A stretch of DNA of 64,000 nt, taken from the NCBI GenBank assembly GCA_964519985.1, contig CAZFMF010000002.1, positions 186,001 to 250,000 on the forward strand. Reading direction: 5' to 3'. Both the position numbers and the translations under genes were made by a program. Under the pieces are notes generated by a model. That model was given only the letters and a program-made list of their open reading frames with translations. It made no database searches and was not told where the DNA came from. Of this stretch, positions 9,023 to 18,021 are shown piece by piece. Source of the stretch: JAIEOG01 sp964519985 (GTDB lineage Bacteria; Bdellovibrionota; FAC87; UBA2466). The first letter of the stretch is position 1; each line of letters starts with the position of its first letter.

Positions 9023-9042
9023 GGGAAAATATTCTAACAGCT

Positions 9043-10656
9043 TTAGGACACGCGTTCGAGACGATCGATCCCATCTTTATCGATCACCACGCGGTAAAAA
9101 TGGCTGACCCGCTCGGGGACCGCCCCGCGCCGCGGCGTTGTCGGCTGCAGACGTAAGTCCACGGCCACATGGAAGTGGTAGACGCGGCGCGAGCGAAATT
9201 TGGTGAGTTCACCGGTCGCGTCGAGCACCGCCAACTCTTTAATGGGATCGTCCATGTGTTTCAGGTATCGCTCGATGTTCACCCGGGTATTTTCTTGCAG
9301 GGCCCAGCCGGGTTCGCTGGCCGAGCGAGAATGTACGGCGATGACTTTGCGTACGTGCAGCACGTCTTCGGGAATATCCCGGTCGATTCCCTCGGGATTG
9401 CCCTGCCAGCGCAGTTTTTGCACCTCTTCGCCCAACTGCACGCGCTTGCGGACTTGAAACCATTCGCGGATGGATCCAATGACCTGTCCCCCCGCCTGAA
9501 GCTGCTGGTCACTGTCCGGCAACCATTTCTGCACTCGCTTGTGCAGGGAACTCTTCGCCCGATCCTTCACCCGATCACGCAAGACGTAGGCCAATACGGC
9601 AAAACCCCAAACAAAAGCGCCGCGGTTCGTGGTACGCGCGAGTTCAGGACTATTTAAAAACTGCACCAGCGCCCAACAACAGCCGGCCAACGCCGTTCCT
9701 AAGATCGCGGTGGTCTCCAGAAACCGGGAGGATGGCGAATACCGGCTGACGTCGACGAACATGCGCGATTGGAAAAACTTCTTCAGCTGGCCTAGGCGCA
9801 CCACCGACCGTTCCTGCTCCTCGGCCGATTGCGCTTGTTCCAGTCGTCGCGGAAAGCGATGTCGGTAGTGCGCTTCATCCCGTTGGAGCGCACCGAGGCT
9901 TTCGTCATAGTTCGCCCAAACTCGCCGGTAGGCTTCTCCGTCCGCTCGCTCCCGCGCGCCCGGATCCAATTCCTGCATGGTCGCCCGTAGCTTTCCGAGG
10001 TACTGCACGTAAAAATTGCTGAGGTATTCGTCGAGCAACGGAACGACGGGATGTGCGTTCGAGGCGAGATCGCCGATCCCACGTCGGACCGACTGAAGCA
10101 GCCCGGTGGTCAGCCGGACCTCTTCCAGAAGACGTTCCAGTTCGAGCGCTCGCTGTTCGATGGGCAGGGAAAGCGAATGTGCCATCAGAAAACGGCGCCG
10201 GTGGGCGGAGGCCCGCTGCTTCAAGACCTCGCTGAGCAACCCGCCGACTTGCTTGTAATCTTCAGGGTCAGCCGCAAACCCGTCGCGTGAAAACAAACCC
10301 TCGACGCGGGCCAAGATATCGCGCGCCGAACCCGCGGAGTCATCCGCTTCTTCCGTACGCGACGGCAGGGCTAAGCGTACCCGGGAGCGGAAATCTTGCA
10401 GGAGATCGGATTTTTTCCAACCCGAGATCGGAAAGGAACCCGGTACGAAGACGTAAACATCGAGTTCCGCCTCCGCGTCGGAGTGGCCCGGCTCAACCCA
10501 CGCCTTGATTTCTAAACAGTGATCGTCGTGGCGAGAAAGACGCGCCCCAAATACGGGACGGCGTTTATCGACGGAAGCAACGGCATTTCCGAAGTCAGAC
10601 CATCCCACCAGAGGCTGGAGTACCCACTTCTGAAAAATTTTCAAATGGCTTGTCAA
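9043..10656 (-). CDS. Large membrane-associated protein of unknown function
   Basis: 537 residues, not recognised as a known family. The first ~140 residues are mixed alpha/beta (CLEIKAWVEPGHSDAEAELDVYVFVPGSFPI, of which the middle part is acidic). A long helical, probably coiled-coil region follows to ~310. Two hydrophobic segments at about 317-336 and 346-360 form a membrane hairpin. A C-terminal beta-rich soluble part ends in HFYRVVIDKDGIDRLERV. With both soluble parts on one side, a cytoplasmic-facing membrane protein is plausible. It is first in the operon with the ligand-less phosphoesterase and the Crp-type regulator, which suggests a shared sensing task. Confidence 0.65.
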   Translation of the reverse strand: MTSHLKIFQKWVLQPLVGWSDFGNAVASVDKRRPVFGARLSRHDDHCLEIKAWVEPGHSDAEAELDVYVFVPGSFPISGWKKSDLLQDFRSRVRLALPSRTEEADDSAGSARDILARVEGLFSRDGFAADPEDYKQVGGLLSEVLKQRASAHRRRFLMAHSLSLPIEQRALELERLLEEVRLTTGLLQSVRRGIGDLASNAHPVVPLLDEYLSNFYVQYLGKLRATMQELDPGARERADGEAYRRVWANYDESLGALQRDEAHYRHRFPRRLEQAQSAEEQERSVVRLGQLKKFFQSRMFVDVSRYSPSSRFLETTAILGTALAGCCWALVQFLNSPELARTTNRGAFVWGFAVLAYVLRDRVKDRAKSSLHKRVQKWLPDSDQQLQAGGQVIGSIREWFQVRKRVQLGEEVQKLRWQGNPEGIDRDIPEDVLHVRKVIAVHSRSASEPGWALQENTRVNIERYLKHMDDPIKELAVLDATGELTKFRSRRVYHFHVAVDLRLQPTTPRRGAVPERVSHFYRVVIDKDGIDRLERVS

Positions 10657-10776
10657 GTGATGTTCTGATTATAGTTTAGTTAGGAAAGCTTTGCCACGCC
10701 GATTCCCGCGCCGCGATGCGCCAGGTTTCCGTCCTGTGAAGCGAGCCGGGTTTCGGGTAGCCTGGGCTGGCCGAAA

Positions 10777-12819
10777 ATGAACACCCGAGCTCTTCTTTCT
10801 ACGTTTCTCTTCCTGGGATTTGCCGCGCACGGCCAGGTCGTGCGCAAACCCCACGTCGAAGTCGAACTGGTTTCCGCCGTCGGCGCCGTGCAAAAGGGGC
10901 AATCCCTGCTCATCGCGTTGCGACTGAAGATGGAAAAGGGGTGGCATGTTTACTGGCGCAATCCGGGCGATAGCGGCGAGCCGACCCGCCTAGATTGGGA
11001 TCTGCCGAAGGGCCTTGAAGCCGGACCGCTGATTTGGCCCGCTCCTAAGCGCATCAGTGTTCCGCCCTTGGTGAACTTTGGTTACGAAGGCGAAGTCTTC
11101 CTGCTCACCGAGATTCTGCCGGGTGCGCCGGAAGGAAAGTCGGTACGCCTTTCGGGTCAGGCCCACTGGCTCGTCTGCAAAGAAGAATGCATTCCCGGTC
11201 AGGCCACCCTATCGCTCGAGCTCCCTTTGACGCCATCCAAACCCGACGCCACCGCGTGGGCTCAACGTTTGGAAGCCGTTCGGGCGGCCACTCCCACCTC
11301 GTCGCCGAAGTGGTCCGCGGAAACTCAGGTCGCCGGAGAAAACCTCATCCTCACTCTGCGGGGCCCTACCACGGGCTTTGCGGGCGCCGATTTTTTTCCT
11401 TATTCGGAAACTTTGATCCAGCACGCCGCCACTCCGCGTATCTCCGTCGGTAAGGACACAATCACTTTTGAAATTCCGCGCAGTCCGTATGCGGAAAATG
11501 CCGTGCCGACTCCCGAAGATTGGAAAGGCGTGGTGGTCTTCGCCGAATCGGGCACCGCGATTGAAGTGTTACCCGCACCCATCGTTCCGGGTTGGGGAGG
11601 GTTTTGGGAAGCGCTGCTGCTCGCATTCTTGGGCGGCATCATCTTAAACCTCATGCCGTGCGTCTTTCCCGTTCTGTGCCTAAAAGTCTTGAGCTTTACC
11701 CAACTGGGAGGAAAACAACGGCGAAAAGTCGCCCATCACAGCGTGGCCTATACGATCGGGATCTTGGTCTCGTTCTGGGCCCTGGCCGGAACGCTCATCG
11801 CTTTGCGTACGGGGGGCCAGTTCCTGGGATGGGGTTTTCAGCTCCAATCTCCTTACTTCGTGGCGGCACTAAGCTTTCTCCTCGTGGGTTTAGCGCTCAA
11901 CCTCTTTGGCGTCTTCGAGATCGGTGGCGCCATGATGGGGGTCGGCCAAAAGTGGGCCGGACGCGAAAGCACAGCGGGAGCGTTTTTCTCCGGCGTGCTG
12001 GCCACCGTCGTGGCCACGCCCTGCACTGCGCCCTTCATGGGAACCGCGATGGGTTACGCGTTGTCGCAACCGGCCGCCGTGGCCATGAGTGTTTTCACTT
12101 CGCTCGGGCTCGGCCTCGCATTTCCTTACATTTTGTTTTCGATCTTCCCGGCGCTCACCACCCGTTTGCCTCACCCCGGAATGTGGATGGTGATCTTCAA
12201 GCAGTTCATGGCTTTCCCGCTACTGCTAACCGCTTGGTGGCTTCTCTCCGTCCTCGCCCTGCAAAGTGACACGTATACCGTTTTTCAACTGATTCTCGCG
12301 CTGATCGGTTTTTCCATGGGCCTTTGGATCGGGGGCTTGCAGACCAAGCGACGGGGATTACGGATCGTTCTCGCCCTCGCGGTCATCGCCGTTTCCCTGG
12401 CTTGGGCGTGCACCGAGTTGCGCCGCGCTCCCGCACCGGGCGTGACGAAGGCAGCCGCCACCGAAGGGTGGGAAGCCTATACGGAATCGGCCTTAACCTC
12501 CGCCCGCCAATCTGGTCGTCCGGTATTCATTGATTTCACGGCGGCGTGGTGCATCAGCTGCCAAGTGAATGAACGAGTGGCGCTGAGCATCGACACGGTG
12601 AAAAAACGCTTCAAAGAAAAAGACGTCATCCTCTTTAAGGCCGACTGGACCAATCAAGACGAGGCCATCGCTCGCAAGCTGGAAAGTTACGGCCGCAACG
12701 GTGTGCCGCTCTACGTTTTGTATCCCCCGGGAGAAAAATCCGAGCCGCGCATTCTCCCGCAGATCCTAACGCCGGACATCGTGATCTCCGCACTCAACGC
12801 GCTGGAGACCACGCCATGA
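10777..12819 (+). CDS. dsbD: Thiol:disulfide interchange protein DsbD
   Basis: 680-residue transmembrane electron carrier that passes reducing power from cytoplasmic thioredoxin to periplasmic thiols. A signal peptide is followed by the DsbD/ScsB-type N-terminal periplasmic domain (GWHVYWRNPGDSGEP), with a CKEEC pair. The membrane domain has the paired redox cysteines in NLMPCVFPVLCLK and VVATPCTAPFMG. The C-terminal thioredoxin domain has the active site AAWCISC. All three redox modules are present. The gene starts a tightly coupled run; the next ATG overlaps its stop by 4 bases. It probably supports cytochrome c maturation or disulfide repair. Confidence 0.92.
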   Translation: MNTRALLSTFLFLGFAAHGQVVRKPHVEVELVSAVGAVQKGQSLLIALRLKMEKGWHVYWRNPGDSGEPTRLDWDLPKGLEAGPLIWPAPKRISVPPLVNFGYEGEVFLLTEILPGAPEGKSVRLSGQAHWLVCKEECIPGQATLSLELPLTPSKPDATAWAQRLEAVRAATPTSSPKWSAETQVAGENLILTLRGPTTGFAGADFFPYSETLIQHAATPRISVGKDTITFEIPRSPYAENAVPTPEDWKGVVVFAESGTAIEVLPAPIVPGWGGFWEALLLAFLGGIILNLMPCVFPVLCLKVLSFTQLGGKQRRKVAHHSVAYTIGILVSFWALAGTLIALRTGGQFLGWGFQLQSPYFVAALSFLLVGLALNLFGVFEIGGAMMGVGQKWAGRESTAGAFFSGVLATVVATPCTAPFMGTAMGYALSQPAAVAMSVFTSLGLGLAFPYILFSIFPALTTRLPHPGMWMVIFKQFMAFPLLLTAWWLLSVLALQSDTYTVFQLILALIGFSMGLWIGGLQTKRRGLRIVLALAVIAVSLAWACTELRRAPAPGVTKAAATEGWEAYTESALTSARQSGRPVFIDFTAAWCISCQVNERVALSIDTVKKRFKEKDVILFKADWTNQDEAIARKLESYGRNGVPLYVLYPPGEKSEPRILPQILTPDIVISALNALETTP

Positions 12820-14066
12820 AACGTGCTTGGATCGTCGCCTTGATTTGGCTCACCGGTTGCGGAAGCGAAGAAGGCGGAGGTTTGGGCGCCACCATGAAGG
12901 GGCTGCAAGACATCCCCGCTCTGGGAGAATTGCTCTCGATTAAAGGAACGACGAGCCGGGCGCGTTCGATCATCGGCACACCGCCGCTCTTAAAGGCGGG
13001 ATTTGCGAATGCCGCGCTCGTCGAACCCGCATTCTGGAATGGTGTTTTGGCGACGATCAATGGCGGCACGATTCCCACTACCTTAGACAATGCCGCGCTC
13101 TTTTGGGGCAACACGACGGATGCCGGCTCGGGAATGGGAGGCTGTCTCGTCGCCCGATCGGTGGCGGAGCCTTTGAGTTCGGTGATCGGTGATGCCCGCG
13201 TGAGTTGTTACTTGCGCAAAATGGCGGAAGCCGACACGACCCTGCTCGAACAAGGTGCCACGACCCGTACGCTCAAACTCACTGGCGATTTCGGTGCCGG
13301 CGCGGCCGAGGTTTGGGTCACCGTTTACGGAACGGATGCCATTGGCTTCCAGACCTACCGCATGCGCGTCGGAAATTGCGCCGCTGGCGTTCCGACGAGT
13401 CAGCACATTTGGGAAGTGAACCGCCTCTCCGGTTTGTTCGCCCTGCAGGCGGCCGGTTCGGACGGGGTCACTACCTACGAACAGACGGTGACTGGTTGGT
13501 TGAAGACCCAAGGGCTGGGCCTGAGTTACAATCCGAGTGCAAAACGCAGCGTGCTTTCGCGCCGCTCGAGCGCAGGGGTCACGACGGCTACCGCGGTCGA
13601 GATCCAAGACGGAACATTGAACACGAAACTCGCTTCCGTGGGACCCACTCATGACGACCGCCTCTTCGGCCGCGCGGCTTACACCGGTGAAAATCTATCC
13701 GCTTTACGCATCACCGTAGGCGCCTACAAGGGGATTTCCACCGATGCCATCAATCTTGCCACTTCCTACGAGGGCCAATTTGAGTACCAAAGTGGGCTCT
13801 ATAAAAAAGTGAATTCCGGTACGCTCGCGTCCCAGGATTTCGCCACCGACCCGTTCTTTACCGGTTTTTCGGCCCCGGCCGTGGACCTCACCGGTAGTGT
13901 CGATTGCGCGGCCACGACCGCCGACCAAACCCTCCCCGTGGTTCCGACCGATCCGACGATCGCCGCGTTTGCCGCGGCTTGTGCGGACGAAGCTTTTTCG
14001 GTTGCCGAAATGTGTTACGAATCCGACACGAATCTCGCCAAAACCGCAACCTGGGGTGCGATGTGA
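12816..14066 (+). CDS. Lipoprotein of unknown function
   Basis: 416-residue predicted lipoprotein with a very short signal peptide ending in LTGC (Cys15) and a Gly/Glu tether (GSEEGGGLG). The mature part is Thr/Ala/Ser-rich with a few scattered Cys (GGCLVARS, VSCYLRKM, GNCAAGVP, VDCAATT, AACADEAFSVAEMC), which may form disulfides. That would fit the neighbouring DsbD. No family recognised. It is coupled by 4-base overlaps to dsbD upstream and to the M18 aminopeptidase downstream. Its location is the periplasmic face of a membrane or the cell surface. Confidence 0.75.
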   Translation: MKRAWIVALIWLTGCGSEEGGGLGATMKGLQDIPALGELLSIKGTTSRARSIIGTPPLLKAGFANAALVEPAFWNGVLATINGGTIPTTLDNAALFWGNTTDAGSGMGGCLVARSVAEPLSSVIGDARVSCYLRKMAEADTTLLEQGATTRTLKLTGDFGAGAAEVWVTVYGTDAIGFQTYRMRVGNCAAGVPTSQHIWEVNRLSGLFALQAAGSDGVTTYEQTVTGWLKTQGLGLSYNPSAKRSVLSRRSSAGVTTATAVEIQDGTLNTKLASVGPTHDDRLFGRAAYTGENLSALRITVGAYKGISTDAINLATSYEGQFEYQSGLYKKVNSGTLASQDFATDPFFTGFSAPAVDLTGSVDCAATTADQTLPVVPTDPTIAAFAAACADEAFSVAEMCYESDTNLAKTATWGAM

Positions 14067-15340
14067 AAGAGGCAAAAAAAGACGCTGCTTACCTAAAAGG
14101 TTTGATGCAATTCTTAGATAGCGCTCCGACGCCGTTTCATGCGGTGCGCGCGATGGAGAATCGACTCAAACAAGGTGGGTTCGAGGCACTCTCCGAAGGT
14201 GCCGCGTGGAAGCTGAAGCCGGGCGGCAAATACTGGGTCACCCGCAACGCGTCTTCGATCATCGCTTTTCGCATCGGTGAGAACGTCGTCGAGAACGGGT
14301 TTCGCCTGGTGGGCGCTCACACGGATAGCCCTGGCCTACGCGTAAAGCCCTACTCCCTAATCTCCGATCGCCACTTCACCCGCCTGGCGGTGGAAGTCTA
14401 CGGCTCGCCACTCTTAGCCACGTGGTTTGATCGCGACCTCTCCCTCGCCGGCCGTCTCTTTTTCCGCAAAGGGAAGTCGGTCGAAAGCGCGCTCGTGGAC
14501 TTTGAAAAGCCCGTCGCGGTGGTTCCGAACCTTGCCATCCACCTCAATCGCTCTGCGAATGAGAATCGCACGATCAACAAACAAACCGAAATGGCTCCTT
14601 TGATTGGGCATGCCACCGCCGGCAAAGCCCTCCAGGAGGCCGTCCTTGAAGCCGCCGGCCATGGGGCCACGGAACTTTTGAGCCACGACCTGTACCTCTA
14701 TGACACTCAGAAGTCCGCGGTCGTCGGTTTGGAGTCGGAGTTTTTCACGAGTGCCCGCATCGATAACTTGCTGAGTTGCTATGTCGGAACGCAAGCGCTT
14801 CTCAATGCGCAGGGAGCGGCGACCGCGATCTTGGTTTGCAACGATCACGAGGAAGTGGGCAGCCAGTCGGCGCCGGGCGCGGATGGGAATTTTTTAAGAT
14901 CCGTGCTGGAACGCATCGCGGGCACCGGCGAGAGTTTCGCGCGCGCGGCGGCCCATTCGATGATGGTCTCTACGGACAATGCGCACGGGATTCACCCGGC
15001 GTATCCTGAAAAACACGATCCCCTGCACGCCCCGGTCTTGAATCAAGGTCCGGCGGTGAAGATGAACGCGAACCAACGCTACGCTACCTCGAGTGAGAGC
15101 TGGGCATTTATCAGTGAGTGCTTTCAGAAGGCCGGAGTGGAGCAACAGCTCTTCGCGTCTCGCAATGATATGCCGTGTGGTTCCACCATCGGGCCGATCA
15201 CCGCGAGTCACTTGGGTATCCCGACGGTGGATGTCGGTGCCCCGACCTTCGCGATGCATTCCATTCGAGAACTCGCCGGGACGCGGGATGCGGAAATGCT
15301 GGGACGCGTGCTAACGGCATTCTTCGGGCAAAAGGGCTGA
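14063..15340 (+). CDS. apeB: M18 family aminopeptidase
   Basis: 425-residue cytoplasmic di-zinc aminopeptidase of the aspartyl aminopeptidase (M18) family. Expected metal and catalytic motifs are present: GAHTDSPGLRVKP, NDHEEVGSQSAPGA, STDNAHGIHP and a late FAMHSIRE. The frame is open upstream to 13904. The first plausible start is GTG 14063, which overlaps the preceding stop as GTGA and puts LMQFLDSAPTPFHAV at the usual family N-terminus. It trims N-terminal residues, usually acidic ones, from peptides. It belongs to the dsbD run. Confidence 0.9.
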   Translation: MKEAKKDAAYLKGLMQFLDSAPTPFHAVRAMENRLKQGGFEALSEGAAWKLKPGGKYWVTRNASSIIAFRIGENVVENGFRLVGAHTDSPGLRVKPYSLISDRHFTRLAVEVYGSPLLATWFDRDLSLAGRLFFRKGKSVESALVDFEKPVAVVPNLAIHLNRSANENRTINKQTEMAPLIGHATAGKALQEAVLEAAGHGATELLSHDLYLYDTQKSAVVGLESEFFTSARIDNLLSCYVGTQALLNAQGAATAILVCNDHEEVGSQSAPGADGNFLRSVLERIAGTGESFARAAAHSMMVSTDNAHGIHPAYPEKHDPLHAPVLNQGPAVKMNANQRYATSSESWAFISECFQKAGVEQQLFASRNDMPCGSTIGPITASHLGIPTVDVGAPTFAMHSIRELAGTRDAEMLGRVLTAFFGQKG

Positions 15341-15345
15341 CGCGG

Positions 15346-16137
15346 ATGCCTTTTGCGGAAAATAGCGGCGCTCGCATTTACTACGAAGTGGAAGGCAGCA
15401 CGACCGCCCCTTGCATCACTTTGCTCAACGGGTACAGCCGGTCTTCCACCGACTTTCGGGCGATGGCGAAGTTCCTCGACGAACGAGGCTACCGCGTGGT
15501 GCGGGTGGACAATCGCGGCGCGGGAAAGACGGAGAATGATCCCAGCTTCACCGTCAGCGAAATGGTTTCGGACGTGGTAGCGGTGTGGGATGCGCTGGAG
15601 ATAAAAAAATCCGCCGTATTGGGAATTTCCTACGGTGGCGTTTTGAGTTTATTGCTCGGCAATCAATTCGGCGATCGCTTGAGCGCACTGATCTTAGTCT
15701 CCACCACCCCTTCCTCTTTCTTCCTAAGCGTCGACAATGACATTTCGGCCCAACCGCCGGAAAAGGTGGAAAGCAGTATGGCGCACTATTTTTCCGCCGG
15801 CTTCGCCAAAGATAATCCGATTCTCTACAAGTCGCTGCTCAAGGAAACGGCGAAGGCTTTTCTCAACCCGGCGTCGCGGGAACGGTCCGCCCAACAGCGC
15901 GCGGCACTAAAGAAGTTCGACTTCACCCCGCTCCTACATTCGATTCGTTGCCCGACCCTGATTGTGCACGGCGGAGAAGATGGCGTTATCAGTCCGGAGG
16001 CCGCGGAAGTCGCCCACCGGGCCATCAAGCAAAGCGAGTTGGAAATCGTTCCCGGTATCGGACACCTTTTTCTGGCGGAGGCGCCTAGGATCCTTTACGA
16101 ACGCGTTTGCGCCTTTCTGGACGCCCACCGCGAATAA
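15346..16137 (+). CDS. Alpha/beta-fold hydrolase
   Basis: 263-residue alpha/beta hydrolase without a signal peptide. The nucleophile elbow is GISYGG, the acid lies in IVHGGEDGVISP and the catalytic His in GIGHLFL, so the triad is complete. It begins with the cofactor-free hydrolase style MPFAENSGARIYYEVEG. ATG 15346 is 5 bases after the apeB stop, so it is probably the last gene of the dsbD run. The 3' end overlaps the convergent Nudix gene by 53 bases. The substrate is unknown: esters, lactones and similar compounds are all possible. Confidence 0.85.
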   Translation: MPFAENSGARIYYEVEGSTTAPCITLLNGYSRSSTDFRAMAKFLDERGYRVVRVDNRGAGKTENDPSFTVSEMVSDVVAVWDALEIKKSAVLGISYGGVLSLLLGNQFGDRLSALILVSTTPSSFFLSVDNDISAQPPEKVESSMAHYFSAGFAKDNPILYKSLLKETAKAFLNPASRERSAQQRAALKKFDFTPLLHSIRCPTLIVHGGEDGVISPEAAEVAHRAIKQSELEIVPGIGHLFLAEAPRILYERVCAFLDAHRE

Positions 16138-16540
16138 TCGCCAGCAGCGCATCGCGAAGTTGCGGGTGAAACGCCCATTCTTTGGCGAGTTCTTCAATCG
16201 GGAGCCATTCGCTGCCCTCCAAAAACTTTTCGGCCACCGACACCGGCTTCGGAATCCCGATCACCGAACCGCGAAAAAAATGGGTGCGGCAAGCATTCAC
16301 TTCCCCCGCCCAAACAAAAGGATAGTCGACAATACGTTCCGAGCGGGGCTCGACGGCGACTTCGTAGCCGGTCTCTTCCAAAACTTCACGTAACGCGGCC
16401 TGCTTAGGCGATTCGCCCTTCTCGACCATCCCACCGGGCGGCATCTTGTACAGACGCTTGGTCTCGGGGTCGCGCAGCCTTACGACCAAAAGTTTTTCTT
16501 CCCAGACGCAAAGCACCGAACCGCGGACGCGTAGTTTCAA
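16085..16540 (-). CDS. Nudix hydrolase
   Basis: 151-residue Nudix protein that hydrolyses nucleoside diphosphates linked to another group. The Nudix box is intact: GGMVEKGESPKQAALREVLE followed by ETGYE, which carries the REVLEE metal-binding core. The protein is short, with no extra domain, and its basic tail is RPERRKRVRKGS. It is divergent from the His-rich lipoprotein gene and convergent with the alpha/beta hydrolase gene. Substrate preference (oxidised nucleotides, ADP-sugars, mRNA caps) cannot be read from the box. Confidence 0.9.
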   Translation of the reverse strand: MKLRVRGSVLCVWEEKLLVVRLRDPETKRLYKMPPGGMVEKGESPKQAALREVLEETGYEVAVEPRSERIVDYPFVWAGEVNACRTHFFRGSVIGIPKPVSVAEKFLEGSEWLPIEELAKEWAFHPQLRDALLAIIRGGRPERRKRVRKGS

Positions 16541-16639
16541 AGAGGCCTTCCCTTGTTATCACTATTGTAAAATGAAACGCCGTGCCAATTCACCACTTCG
16601 TTTATGCTGCTCGCGAAGTACCAACTTGAAGGAGAAGCA

Positions 16640-17020
16640 ATGCGAATCATCGCCAACGGATTACTGAGTGTAGTTTTTGCGGTAGGACTCGCGTCCTGCG
16701 CCAGCAAATCAGGAACTTGCGAAACGGTCCACGCCGATCACACGCATGAGCACAGTGCGACCTGCGGTCACAAAGCGGTCAAGCACGGCGACCACATGGA
16801 TTATGAACATGATGGCCACCTGCACGCGATCCACGACACGCACGTCGATGAACACAAAGCGGGCACGAGCAGTGACTGCAAAGTGCACGGCAAACACGCG
16901 CATAAGCACAGCGCTACGTGCGGTCACAACGCGGTGAAGCACGGCGATCACATGGACTACATGCACGATGGTCACAAACATGCGGAACATGGCGATCACA
17001 TCGACGATCACCAAGGCTAG
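16640..17020 (+). CDS. Histidine-rich repeat lipoprotein, probable metal binder
   Basis: 126-residue lipoprotein. AAGGAG lies just before ATG 16640, and the signal peptide ends in GLASC. The mature part is dominated by His and Asp in two 36-residue repeats, each containing HSATCGH, AVKHGDHMDY and HDGH, separated by a 16-residue linker. One Cys per repeat plus dense His suggests binding of zinc, copper or nickel at the envelope. Small proteins with the CGHxAVxHGDHxDYxHDGHxH pattern occur in other bacteria, usually as one copy without a lipobox. The gene is monocistronic and followed by a REP-like element. Confidence 0.8.
   Translation: MRIIANGLLSVVFAVGLASCASKSGTCETVHADHTHEHSATCGHKAVKHGDHMDYEHDGHLHAIHDTHVDEHKAGTSSDCKVHGKHAHKHSATCGHNAVKHGDHMDYMHDGHKHAEHGDHIDDHQG
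16748..17011 (+). repeat. Two 108-nt in-gene tandem units (His-rich)
   Basis: Copy 1 is 16748-16855 and copy 2 is 16904-17011, same length and phase, with many synonymous differences. This is an internal duplication of the metal-binding unit of the lipoprotein and is old enough for codons to have diverged. Confidence 0.8.
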
Positions 17021-17098
17021 TCTTTGCGAGGAACGAAGTGACGAAGCAATCTCGCACCGCGAGGCGGTGCGGGTTTGCTTCACTCCGTTTGCAAAGAC
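17020..17098. repeat. REP-like palindrome, copy A
   Basis: Imperfect palindrome bounded by GTCTTTGCGAGG and GCAAAGAC, with internal ACGAAGCAATCTCGCA and GCGGGTTTGCTTC arms. It lies between two convergent genes and forms the last codons of the minus-strand Rsm22-like gene. It belongs to the same family as 18324-18406, 54496-54580 and 62650-62732. Confidence 0.8.
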
Positions 17099-17997
17099 AA
17101 ACGCCGATCGAAAACCGTTTCCCGCAGGTCCTTTAGCTTCGCCCCCGCTTCCGGCTTCACCGTCTTTTCCGAAACGCCCGATGCCTCACAAATCAGAGCT
17201 CTCGCATATCCCTTGTAAACCCGCGGCCGACCGATCACCCGCGCGCGATTATCCATCGGTGCGGCGGTACGACTCGCGGCGAGGAAACCCACGGGCAATG
17301 ATCGCAAATCGATCTGCATCTCGCGACCAAACCGATTCCATTCCGCCGCGGTAAAAAACTCGGCTGGCGCCTCGGCAAAGTGGTGACACCAATGCCGCGC
17401 ATTTCGCGAGTCATTCATGCCGCAAACGCCGGCGTGCGGGCACGGTCCCAGAAGGGTGTGGGTGGAACGGATGGTTTCCCGCAGTTCCTCCAACGCGCGC
17501 GCCGATTCCGGCGTGCCCGGCTCGACCCAAACAAATCCGGCCGCTTGGGTGGCCAACTCCCTCAGAGTTTTTCGCACCGTCGGATCCAACTCATTGGCGA
17601 CGTGACTGACACAAAGCCAACCATCGGCCATGGTGGGAGCCCGCGCTAAGATTTCGACCGGCACTCCGGCTTCTTGCAAACGAGCGGCGGCAAACTGGCA
17701 TGAAAGCGAAGATCGATCCCAGAGGCGAACCCGGGTGAGTTTTTTCGGAAAAGCTTCGGCGAATGCTCGGGAGGCGATGCCCGTCCCACAGCCCCAATCC
17801 AATAGCTCCAATCGATCCGGCAAGCGGGGACCGAGTTCACGCCAAACGGCGTCCCACTTGGCGCGAATCCGGGGCGCAAAGGCGAGATCGTAGTGCTCGA
17901 GCTCCTTGATCGAACGCCAATAGTCGCCCGTCCCGGTACCTAAAAACCGGTCCCGCAACCCTTTGAGGCAGCTCCAATCGACGTCCTTCCATTCCAT
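17080..17997 (-). CDS. Rsm22/METTL17-like methyltransferase-fold protein
   Basis: 305 residues from ATG 17997; the frame is open further upstream, but this ATG precedes the conserved part and avoids overlap with bolA. A class I SAM fold is shown by LELLDWGCGTGIASRAFAEAF. Further on is LLGPCPHAGVCGM, then ARHWCHHFAE, the cysteine pattern typical of the Rsm22 family of small-ribosomal-subunit assembly factors. In the mitochondrial relative METTL17, comparable cysteines hold an Fe-S cluster. It is probably a ribosome assembly protein in the cytoplasm; methyltransfer activity is uncertain. It is divergent from bolA with a 24-base gap. Confidence 0.75.
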   Translation of the reverse strand: MEWKDVDWSCLKGLRDRFLGTGTGDYWRSIKELEHYDLAFAPRIRAKWDAVWRELGPRLPDRLELLDWGCGTGIASRAFAEAFPKKLTRVRLWDRSSLSCQFAAARLQEAGVPVEILARAPTMADGWLCVSHVANELDPTVRKTLRELATQAAGFVWVEPGTPESARALEELRETIRSTHTLLGPCPHAGVCGMNDSRNARHWCHHFAEAPAEFFTAAEWNRFGREMQIDLRSLPVGFLAASRTAAPMDNRARVIGRPRVYKGYARALICEASGVSEKTVKPEAGAKLKDLRETVFDRRLSLQTE

Positions 17998-18021
17998 GGC
18001 GAACTCTCTATAGTACGGCCG

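Noticed and set aside
9169..9657. Plus-strand frame inside the 9043-10656 gene
   Set aside because: It is antisense to a gene with a coherent operon context and has no ribosome site or domain.
13904..14062. N-terminal extension of the M18 aminopeptidase
   Set aside because: The extra codons overlap the lipoprotein gene in another frame and are not like the family; GTG 14063 fits the coupling pattern.
15175..15345. N-terminal extension of the alpha/beta hydrolase at 15346
   Set aside because: It overlaps the end of the aminopeptidase in another frame; ATG 15346 gives the normal start.
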